64,000 nucleotides of DNA from CADCTQ01 sp963844325 (lineage in GTDB: Bacteria; Bacteroidota; Bacteroidia; Cytophagales; 172606-1): NCBI GenBank assembly GCA_963844325.1, contig CAWJNV010000002.1, forward strand, positions 682,001-746,000, in the 5' to 3' direction. The position numbers and the translations under genes are program-made. The stretch's first letter is position 1; each line of letters opens with the position of its first letter. Below the pieces are notes generated by a model, which was not told the DNA's origin, did not search any database, and saw only the letters and a program-made list of their open reading frames with translations. Shown here piece by piece: positions 57,759 to 64,000 of this stretch.

Positions 57759-60179
57759 ATGTCCAAGCAACCGGTTCCCCTTCCGCATCCTAAACTTTTT
57801 GCGGCCCTCTTCTGCTTCATGCTCAGCATCCTTTCCGCCCACGCCCAAACCGCCGCCCTCAAAGGCCGCATCCGTACCCGTGACGGCCAGCCGGCGGCTT
57901 ACGTGAACGTGGCCCTGAAGGAAGCCGCCAAAGGCACGGCCACCGACGAAAGGGGCGACTACTGGCTCAAAAACGTGCCGCCCGGCTCCTACACCGTGGT
58001 GACCTCCTCGGTGGGGCTGCGGACGCAGGAAAAGACCGTGACCCTGGCCGCGGGCCAGACCCTGACGCTGGACGTTGAGCTTGCCGAAACGGCGCAGCAG
58101 TTGTCGGAAGTAGTGGTGACGGGCAGCCGCAGCCTCAACGAAAAGCCGGTGAGCATCGGCAAGGTCGCCATCCGGCCGCTGGACCTGCCCCAAAGCCAGA
58201 TCGTGATTGACCGGGAACTGATGGACCAGCAACAGGTGCTGCGGGTGAGCGACGTGCTGCACAACACCAGCGGCGTGTACGTGATGGGCACCACCGGGGG
58301 CACGCAGGAAGAAATCGCCGGCCGCGGTTTTGCCTTCGGCAGCAACAATACCTTCAAGAACGGGGTGCGCTTCAACAACGGCGTCATGCCCGAAACCAGT
58401 TCGCTGGAACGGGCGGAAGTGCTCAAGGGCAGCAACGCCATCCTGTTCGGCAACGTAGCCGCCGGCGGCGTGCTCAACCTGGTGACCAAGAAGCCCAGAT
58501 TCGAGCACGGCGGCGAAATTTCGATGCGGGCCGGCAGCTTCAGCTTTTACAAGCCGGCTTTCGACGTGTACGGCGCCATTGACAACAGCAAGCATTTTGC
58601 CTACCGCATCAACACTACCTACGAAAACGCCGGCAGCTTCCGCGACGGGGTGCAGTCGGAACGTTTCTACATCAACCCTTCCCTGGTGGCGAAGGTAGGG
58701 GAGAAGACGGAAATACTCCTGGAAGGGGATTACCTGAAAGACAACCGCACCCCGGACTACGGCGTCGGCGCCATCAACTACGAGATTGCCGACGTGCCGC
58801 GCAGCCGGTACCTGGGCGTGTCCTGGGCCAATTACCGGGCAGAACAAAAAAGCGCCACCCTTACCATTACCCACCGGTTGCGCCCCAACTGGCAACTGCG
58901 GGCCGTGGGCGGCTACCAAAGCTTTTCGGGCAACCTCTACAGTACCACCCGGCCCAGTACCGTGCAGCCCGACGGCACCTGGGCCCGGGGCCTCCAGCGC
59001 ACCCAAACCGACGAGGGGTACTTTCTCGGGCAGGTTGACCTGACGGGGCAGTTCAAGACGGGCTTCCTGTCGCACAACCTGCTGCTGGGGGCCGAGGCCG
59101 ACCAGTACCGGACCCAAACGCCGGCCTTCACCATCCGGGCCAACCCCCAGGGAACGGCCGCCTACGATACCATCAACGTTTTCACCCCCGGCGAATCGGT
59201 GCAGCGGGCCGACATTCCGCAGGCCACCATCACCTCGCTGGCCCGCAACCTGGCGGGCCGCGGCGGGGTGTACGTGCAGGACCTGATCGGCATTACCGAC
59301 AAGTTGAAAGTGCTGGCCGGGGTCCGGTTTTCCTACCTCGAAAGCCGGAACGAGTCGTACGCCCGCACCCATGGCACGGACGTGCTCAGTGCCGATCCCA
59401 CGTCCCGGTATGACCACGCCTTCACGCCCCGCTTCGGGGTGGTGTACCAGCCCCTCAAAACCACCTCGGTATTTGCCAGCTACGCCAACTCCTTCAACCT
59501 GAACACGGGCATCGACAACACCGGCAAACAGCTTGCCCCCTCTTTCATCGACCAGTACGAATTGGGCGTAAAGAACGACCTCTTCAAAGGCCTGCTCTCC
59601 GCCAACGTGACGGTGTACCACATCGTCAACAGCAACCTGAACCAGACCATTTTGCCCGACAGCCCGAATTTCAACGCGGCGTATCCCAACGCCCAGGAAC
59701 TGGCCGGCGAGGTAACCAGCCAGGGACTGGAAGTGGACCTGATGACGAGGTCATTCCGGGGCTTTTCGTTCGTGGGCGGCTACAGCTACAACCAGACCCG
59801 GTACACCCGGAGCAACATTTACGAGGTGGGCAGCCGCCTGCGCTATAACCCCAACCATACGGCCAGCGCCAGTGTGTACTACGCGTTCGAGGGCAGCCTG
59901 CTCAAAGGCTTTAACTTTGGCTTTACGGGCTTCTACGTGGGCGACATGCTGGCCGGGCGCAGCACCCGCCTGACCGTACCCGACGACGCCTACCGGCTGA
60001 TTGCGCTGCCCAGCTTCCTGCAATTTGACGCATCGGCCGGGTACACCTTCCGGAGCGTATCGCTGCGGGGCCGGCTCACCAACCTGTTCGACGCGTTGGG
60101 CTACTACGCCCACGACGACAACAGCATCAACCCGGTTGCCCCGCGCCAGTTTGCCCTGACGCTGGCCTATAAGTTTTAA
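57759..60179 (+). CDS. TonB-dependent siderophore receptor
   Basis: 806 residues. A signal peptide (about 1-30, ending SAHAQ) precedes a carboxypeptidase-like domain (AALKGRIRTRDGQPAAYVNV) and a plug with DLPQSQIVIDRELMDQQQVL, VLHNTSGVYVMGTTGG and VLKGSNAILFGNVAAGGVLN, as in FhuA/FpvA-like siderophore receptors. The barrel ends with the outer-membrane signature LTLAYKF. It imports ferric siderophore using TonB energy. It probably works with the PepSY membrane protein at 60313 in iron release or electron transfer. The siderophore type cannot be read from the sequence. Confidence 0.92.
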   Translation: MSKQPVPLPHPKLFAALFCFMLSILSAHAQTAALKGRIRTRDGQPAAYVNVALKEAAKGTATDERGDYWLKNVPPGSYTVVTSSVGLRTQEKTVTLAAGQTLTLDVELAETAQQLSEVVVTGSRSLNEKPVSIGKVAIRPLDLPQSQIVIDRELMDQQQVLRVSDVLHNTSGVYVMGTTGGTQEEIAGRGFAFGSNNTFKNGVRFNNGVMPETSSLERAEVLKGSNAILFGNVAAGGVLNLVTKKPRFEHGGEISMRAGSFSFYKPAFDVYGAIDNSKHFAYRINTTYENAGSFRDGVQSERFYINPSLVAKVGEKTEILLEGDYLKDNRTPDYGVGAINYEIADVPRSRYLGVSWANYRAEQKSATLTITHRLRPNWQLRAVGGYQSFSGNLYSTTRPSTVQPDGTWARGLQRTQTDEGYFLGQVDLTGQFKTGFLSHNLLLGAEADQYRTQTPAFTIRANPQGTAAYDTINVFTPGESVQRADIPQATITSLARNLAGRGGVYVQDLIGITDKLKVLAGVRFSYLESRNESYARTHGTDVLSADPTSRYDHAFTPRFGVVYQPLKTTSVFASYANSFNLNTGIDNTGKQLAPSFIDQYELGVKNDLFKGLLSANVTVYHIVNSNLNQTILPDSPNFNAAYPNAQELAGEVTSQGLEVDLMTRSFRGFSFVGGYSYNQTRYTRSNIYEVGSRLRYNPNHTASASVYYAFEGSLLKGFNFGFTGFYVGDMLAGRSTRLTVPDDAYRLIALPSFLQFDASAGYTFRSVSLRGRLTNLFDALGYYAHDDNSINPVAPRQFALTLAYKF

Positions 60180-60204
60180 GACGAGAGACGAATTGACAAG
60201 GGAG

Positions 60205-60296
60205 GTTGTATGGTTGAATGGCTGTATGGTTGGGCTTACGCATGACCACTTACGTGCAGACCATCAGCCATATAACCATACAGCCATATAACCATT
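60205..60296. repeat. Intergenic inverted repeat, TGAATGGCTGTATGG family (copy 3)
   Basis: Left words GTTGTATGGTTGAATGGCTG then TATGGTTGG pair with right words CAGCCATATAACCATACAGC and CATATAACCAT. The outer TTGACAAGGGAGGTTG resembles the copy at 6338. It fills most of the gap between the siderophore receptor stop (60179) and the PepSY gene (60313). Confidence 0.85.
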
Positions 60297-60312
60297 TTTA
60301 GCCATCCCACCC

Positions 60313-61503
60313 ATGAAAGTATTTTTTCGCAACATCCACCTCTACCTGAGCCTGGCCTGCGGGCTGGTCATTGCCGTTGTGTGTTTTACGGGCGCCGTCC
60401 TGGTGTTTGAAAAGGAATTCCAGCAACTGCTTTACCCCGAGCGGTACCGCGTGGCCGCCGGCGGGCAACGGGTGCCGCTGGGAGAGGCGGTGGCGGCCGT
60501 GGCGCAAAAAGAAGCGGAGGCCCGGGTGTCGGCGGTGAAAATATACGCCGACCCGGCCCGCACCGTTGAAATCTCCTACCGCAAGGAAGAAGCGTCCGGC
60601 AAGGCGGCCGGCGAACCCGGCGGCAAGGGCGGGCCCCCGCGGGGCGGCGAAGGCGGCAAGGGCGGCGGCAGCCAGGCGTTCGTCAACCCCTACACCGGCC
60701 AGGTGGTGGCGTGGCAGAGCCAGCGGAGTCCGTTCTTTTTCACCATGTTTTCGCTGCACCGCTGGCTGCTGGCCGGCGACACGGGCAAACTGATCGTGGG
60801 CGTGAGTACGTCCGTGTTCCTGTTCATTCTCCTCACGGGCATTGTGCTCTGGTGGCCCCAGAACAAAAAAATCCTCCGGCAACGCCTCCGCCTGAAGCTC
60901 GACGGGGGCTGGAAGCGCCTCAACCACGACCTGCACATCGTGGTCGGGTTTTACGCGGCCATCTTCCTGTTCGCGTTTGCCTTTACCGGCCTGGCCTGGT
61001 CCTTCCAGTGGTTCAACGACGGCATTTACTGGGTCACCGGCACCGAAAACGTGCGGCCCGACCCCCCCTTGTCCACCCCCCGCGACGGGGCCGCGGCCGT
61101 TACGCCGGACGAGGTATTGGCCGCTGCCCGGCGCGAATCTCCTGGGGCCGAGTTCTACAACATTCAACTGCCCAAAGACTCCGCCGGGGCGTTTTCGGTG
61201 GTGCTCATGCCCCGCGGGGCGGCGCACGAACGGGCCTCCGACCAGCTCTTTTTTGACCAGTACACCGGGGCCCTGCTCGGCAAAACGCTGTTCACGGAAA
61301 AGAACCTGGGCCAGCGGGTACGGGCTACGTTCTACCCGGTGCACGTGGGTTCGATTGCCGGCCTGCCGGGGCGCATCGTGGCTTTTCTGGCTTGCGTGGC
61401 CGGCGTTACCTTCCCGGTTACCGGAGTGATCCTGTGGCTCAACCGGTTGAAGAAAAACGCCAAAAGGGATGCGAAAGGCAAGCCCCGGGAAATGGCCCGG
61501 TAG
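60313..61503 (+). CDS. PepSY-associated membrane protein (iron-uptake linked)
   Basis: 396 residues. N-terminal membrane helix (LYLSLACGLVIAVVCFTGAVL), periplasmic PepSY-type domain with low-complexity Gly/Lys insert (GGKGGPPRGGEGGKGGG near 98-118), then helices around KLIVGVSTSVFLFILLTGIV, VVGFYAAIFLFAFAFTGLAW and a last one near 350-370 (GRIVAFLACVAGVTFPVTGV). Conserved His in SLHRWLLAGDTGK and NHDLHIVVGFYAA suggest heme or metal contacts, as proposed for PepSY_TM reductase-like proteins next to siderophore receptors. It probably acts in the inner membrane to reduce or release iron (inference). Gap of 133 bp from the receptor is a repeat. Confidence 0.85.
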   Translation: MKVFFRNIHLYLSLACGLVIAVVCFTGAVLVFEKEFQQLLYPERYRVAAGGQRVPLGEAVAAVAQKEAEARVSAVKIYADPARTVEISYRKEEASGKAAGEPGGKGGPPRGGEGGKGGGSQAFVNPYTGQVVAWQSQRSPFFFTMFSLHRWLLAGDTGKLIVGVSTSVFLFILLTGIVLWWPQNKKILRQRLRLKLDGGWKRLNHDLHIVVGFYAAIFLFAFAFTGLAWSFQWFNDGIYWVTGTENVRPDPPLSTPRDGAAAVTPDEVLAAARRESPGAEFYNIQLPKDSAGAFSVVLMPRGAAHERASDQLFFDQYTGALLGKTLFTEKNLGQRVRATFYPVHVGSIAGLPGRIVAFLACVAGVTFPVTGVILWLNRLKKNAKRDAKGKPREMAR

Positions 61504-61504
61504 T

Positions 61505-61647
61505 AAGAAGGGAGACGGGAGAAGGGAGACGGGAGACAGGAGACAGGAGACGGGAGACATAGGACGCGTAACTCAAATAAGAGGCTTACAGTCAGACTCT
61601 TGTCTCCTGTCTAAAATCTCCTTTCTAAAATCTAATGTCTCCTTTAG
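61505..61647. repeat. Inverted repeat, GGGAGACAGGAGACGGGAG family, entering a coding end
   Basis: Left arm (61505-61560): GAAGGGAGACGGGAGAAGGG then AGACAGGAGACAGGAGACGG words. Right arm (61601-61647): TTGTCTCCTGTCTAAAATCT, CCTTTCTAAAATCTAATGTC, TCC. The stop codon of the minus-strand GNAT gene (61625) and its last residues (KGDIRF) lie in the right arm. Confidence 0.88.
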
Positions 61648-62155
61648 GGCTGAAGTCCCGCCACACGTAGCGGCAGGCGGGGGACTGGCCGCCGCCCGGG
61701 TTATCGACCAGGAAGGTTTCTTCGCGCGTACCGCCCAGGCTTTCGTAGAACCGGCGGGCCTGCGCATTCTGCGCGTACACCAGGAGGTAGAAGGGGAGCC
61801 CGGGAGCCCGTTGCGCGGCCCAGCGGGCGGCTTCGGCCAGCAACCGGGTGCCCACGCCCCGGCCCTGGTAGCCGGGCAGCACGTGCAGATTGTCGAGCAG
61901 GGAGCCCCACACCGGGTCTTCGCCGGCGTACACGCAGGCCAGGCCGCACAGGGTGGCGCCGTCTTCGGCTACCCGCACGTACTGGTTGGGGGCCGGGTGC
62001 GCCAGGCGGCTTTCCCAGAGCTTCAGCCGGTCGTCCGTCACCTCGTGCGCCAGGTACGCCTCCGAGAGGATGCCCCGGTAATGCACTTGCCAGCTCCGGG
62101 CATGGAGCATAGCAATGGCGGCGCTGTCTTTCGGGTTTGCTTCACGGTAGTTCAT
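61625..62155 (-). CDS. GNAT-family N-acetyltransferase
   Basis: 176 residues. GNAT fold: MNYREANPKDSAAIAMLHAR at the start, then YVRVAEDGATLCGLACVYAG, acetyl-CoA binding motif LHVLPGYQGRGVGTRLLAEA (Q/R-x-x-G-x-G/A type), and FYLLVYAQNAQARRFYESLG. It moves an acetyl group from acetyl-CoA to an amine; the substrate is unknown. The C-terminal KGDIRF is encoded by an intergenic repeat arm and probably replaces the native end. It is convergent to the PepSY gene. Confidence 0.9.
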   Translation of the reverse strand: MNYREANPKDSAAIAMLHARSWQVHYRGILSEAYLAHEVTDDRLKLWESRLAHPAPNQYVRVAEDGATLCGLACVYAGEDPVWGSLLDNLHVLPGYQGRGVGTRLLAEAARWAAQRAPGLPFYLLVYAQNAQARRFYESLGGTREETFLVDNPGGGQSPACRYVWRDFSPKGDIRF

Positions 62156-62270
62156 GCGGAAGGTTGAATGGTAAGTTAGAAGGTCGGAAAGTTGACCGCG
62201 AAGGATCGGGAAATATTTGATTCATAGGGTCGATCCCGGTAGTTGTTGCCTGGCGGAAGTACCGTTTGGT

Positions 62271-62668
62271 GGCAGTTGTCGCACGGCGGGAAGGCATCGT
62301 GTCACGGGAAAGGACCGTACGGCGGTACACGTCGCATGGCGGGAAGGGGTCGCGTCGCGGCTCCCCTCCTCGGAGGGGTTAGGGGGTGGGTTTACTTCCA
62401 TGAGACGAGTTACCAAGGGATCATTGCATTGTGTTGGTCTCCCTCACGCCAGTGCCCAGCTTTCTGCGGATACTCCCTGATGCGAGTACCTCCATTGCAC
62501 GGGTTTCCTTTGCGGTGATCCCCATGTGAGTTGTCTCATGGAAGTAAACCCACCCCCTAACCCCTCCGAGGAGGGGAGCCGCGACGCGACCCCTTCCCGC
62601 CATGCGACGTGTACCGCCGTACGGCCCTTTCCCGTGACACGATGCCTTCCCGCCGTGCGACAACTGCC
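62271..62668. repeat. Inverted repeat with 136-bp arms
   Basis: Left arm 62271-62406 and right arm 62533-62668 are equal in length and nearly perfect complements (GGCAGTTGTCGCACGGCGGG, AAGGCATCGTGTCACGGGAA, GGGGTTAGGGGGTGGGTTTA, CTTCCATGAGAC). The loop is 126 bp. The central GGGGTTAGGGGGTGGGTTTA core is shared with the block at 57070. It lies in the 592-bp gap 62156-62747, which has no gene; AT-rich and pyrimidine-rich words (CTCCCGTCTCC) fill the remainder. Confidence 0.93.
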
Positions 62669-62747
62669 GCTTGCCGGTCCTTTCGCTTTAAATGAATCTC
62701 CCGTTTTCATTCCTCCGGTCTCCCTTCCTCCTTTTCTCCCGTCTCCT

Positions 62748-64000
62748 TTACATCCCCGTCAGCACCACTTTCCCCGTTTGCCCATCCAGCAGCAGCGTAG
62801 CGCCCTTTTCCAGGGTGAGGTTTACCGTCTGTCCGTTCCGGAGGCGGAGGGCCCGGTTGCCGCCGTCTTTGGTGTGGAGCAGGATCAGGCCCGAATGGGC
62901 GTAGGTAAAGTCGTTCTGCTCGTTGTACACGTGGCAGCCCGCCTGCCGGAATATTTCCCGGAACCCTTCCGTGCCGTTGAGGGGCAGGGCGCAGAATACC
63001 GAAGTGAAGTCTTTCAGTTGCTTGCGGGCAATCACCGGTTCACCCGTTTGCAGCCGGGCCAGGGGCTGGGCCGCCGCGTCCTTGATCACCACCAGGGGTT
63101 CCAGCGGGCCGTTGAACCCGTAGGGGTAGGCCGGTTGCAGAAACTGCACCTTCGGGGCTTCCGGCAACGTGGTCCGTTCCATGCCCATGCCCGTCAGTTC
63201 CCGCACGAAATCCAGGTCCAGGCGCCGCCCGTTGGTGTAGCCGGTCAGGTAGTTCCACACCAGGGTGCGGCCGTTGCGGGCCACCTTCTGGCGGATGAAT
63301 TGCCGCTGGGCGTCCGACAGGGCGTACACGTTCATGAACACCACCGCCTTGTAGGCATCCAGGTTCACCCGTTCCAGGTCGAAGTCGTAGACGTGATCCC
63401 CCACCACGCCGCTGCGCAGGGCCTGCTCCGTCGAATGGTCCGGCACGTTCATCGAGATGGGAGAGGGGGCCGACTTGAGGTAATAAAACACGTCCTGGCT
63501 CCACACGTACAGCACGTCGGCTTCCGAGCGGTACGGCACGCCCAGCCGCGCCTCGAAAAACGCTTTGGTGGCCCGCTGGTCGGCCAGGTACGCCGGGTCG
63601 TCCCACCAGCCGAAGCCCTTCTGCAAGCCGAAGTCGTAGAGCCAGTAGCCGATGCCCCGCAGGAGCGGCAGCAGCGTAGCCCGCCGGATGACCGTCGCGT
63701 ACGTGGAATCGTAGCGTCTGCCGTAGCGGATGTCGTCGCGTTCGATGGCCGGGTGCAGGGTCCCGTTGTCAATTTCGTCGAGCCACAGCTTGCCGTGCAG
63801 CAGCGTCGATTCGATGATGCCCCGGGAGTTGCCCGATCCGCCGGCTTTCCGGCTTTCACCCCAGTAGGTTTGCGGCGCCGACAGGTAGTCTACGTAGGGG
63901 CTTTCGAGCACCTGTTTGATGAACAGGTGGCCGCCCACCGTCTGCCGGTTGAAGGTCATGTGCAGGTATCCGTAGAAGATGCCCGTGATGAGAGGCCGGG
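62748..64000 (-). CDS. Glycoside-hydrolase-like protein (GH42/beta-galactosidase-type), N-terminus cut by edge
   Basis: The frame is open to the right edge; upstream of the first in-frame ATG (63959) it reads GIFYGYLHM and is clearly coding, so the start lies outside. Visible: LFIKQVLESPYVDYLSAPQT, a likely nucleophile region LLHGKLWLDEIDNGTLHP, AYKAVVFMNVYALSDAQRQF and a C-terminal beta domain ending LLLDGQTGKVVLTGM. This matches TIM-barrel hydrolases related to beta-galactosidase with a trimerisation-like domain. Substrate is unknown. It is preceded (3' side) by a large inverted repeat. Confidence 0.7.
   Translation of the reverse strand, partial: RPLITGIFYGYLHMTFNRQTVGGHLFIKQVLESPYVDYLSAPQTYWGESRKAGGSGNSRGIIESTLLHGKLWLDEIDNGTLHPAIERDDIRYGRRYDSTYATVIRRATLLPLLRGIGYWLYDFGLQKGFGWWDDPAYLADQRATKAFFEARLGVPYRSEADVLYVWSQDVFYYLKSAPSPISMNVPDHSTEQALRSGVVGDHVYDFDLERVNLDAYKAVVFMNVYALSDAQRQFIRQKVARNGRTLVWNYLTGYTNGRRLDLDFVRELTGMGMERTTLPEAPKVQFLQPAYPYGFNGPLEPLVVIKDAAAQPLARLQTGEPVIARKQLKDFTSVFCALPLNGTEGFREIFRQAGCHVYNEQNDFTYAHSGLILLHTKDGGNRALRLRNGQTVNLTLEKGATLLLDGQTGKVVLTGM

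Noticed and set aside
57690..59621. 643-codon open frame on the minus strand
   Set aside because: Antisense to the siderophore receptor; composition shadow.
62217..62710. Several short frames on both strands
   Set aside because: All translate the 136-bp inverted arms; matching peptides on opposite strands show that they are repeat-derived.
1..64000. tRNA, rRNA or riboswitch genes
   Set aside because: No cloverleaf with a TTCGANTC-type arm, no rRNA signature and no known riboswitch core was recognised by eye; a covariance search could still find one.

Overview
The window is about 64 kb of GC-rich DNA with dense bacterial coding. It looks like Bacteroidota, most probably a high-GC member of the Cytophagales (Spirosomataceae-like). 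The reasons are: FtsX/MacB-type permeases of the large stand-alone kind, one with an N-terminal prefix domain and a PadR partner; a hybrid two-component protein with Reg_prop, kinase, receiver and AraC modules; outer-membrane receptors with carboxypeptidase-like N-terminal domains; a LytS/LytTR pair; a DUF1080 protein; the small SDKIASLAS-type protein; promoter-like TAnnTTTG motifs; and weak Shine-Dalgarno signals. The genus is an inference. I recognise no rRNA, tRNA, CRISPR array or intact transposase.

Layout. 1-4.7 kb: a kinase-type AAA/TPR/GAF/histidine-kinase protein cut by the left edge, with an overlapping LuxR-type response regulator. 5-13 kb: YeiH-family exporter, DUF6265 protein, PQQ-type sugar dehydrogenase lipoprotein, a nuclease/transposase remnant, TPR-CPBP protease, PP2C phosphatase, orphan LuxR-type regulator. 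13-20 kb: a C39-like/glycosyltransferase fusion, DUF1080 protein, CheY-like receiver, FtsX permease with its PadR regulator. 20-28 kb: a cassette of an ATP-grasp-like protein, a QueC-like PP-loop protein and a sugar-transfer-associated ATP-grasp, then a second sugar-transfer ATP-grasp facing it, a DxD glycosyltransferase and a Wzt-type ABC ATPase. 28-32 kb: TPR-like protein, small HMA-like protein with an MFS transporter, two small conserved-looking proteins. 32-36 kb: an overlapping operon of NodU-type carbamoyltransferase, GT2 and GT9 transferases, which also suggests surface glycan assembly. 36-44 kb: second FtsX permease, a 1.2 kb gene-free block of nested inverted repeats, SH3/amidase-like protein, gamma-glutamyltransferase, Tat-exported sugar isomerase-like protein, MarR regulator. 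44-53 kb: hybrid two-component protein, SDR with AraC regulator, LytS/LytTR pair. 53-64 kb: TonB-dependent-type receptor, YceI protein, siderophore receptor with PepSY membrane protein, GNAT, and a glycoside-hydrolase-like protein cut by the right edge.

The most unusual property is not a gene. Most of the larger intergenic gaps hold a long inverted repeat. The left arm is typically a quasi-tandem run of a short word and the right arm is its reverse complement. The words differ from gap to gap but fall into about ten recurring families. Arms run from about 20 to 136 bp, abut stop and start codons, and in several genes encode the last few residues or contain the start codon. The second point of interest is the ATP-grasp / PP-loop / sugar-transfer ATP-grasp cassette at 21-25.5 kb, whose combined chemistry I cannot assign. 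Coordinates and motifs were read by eye. No database search, folding or alignment was run.
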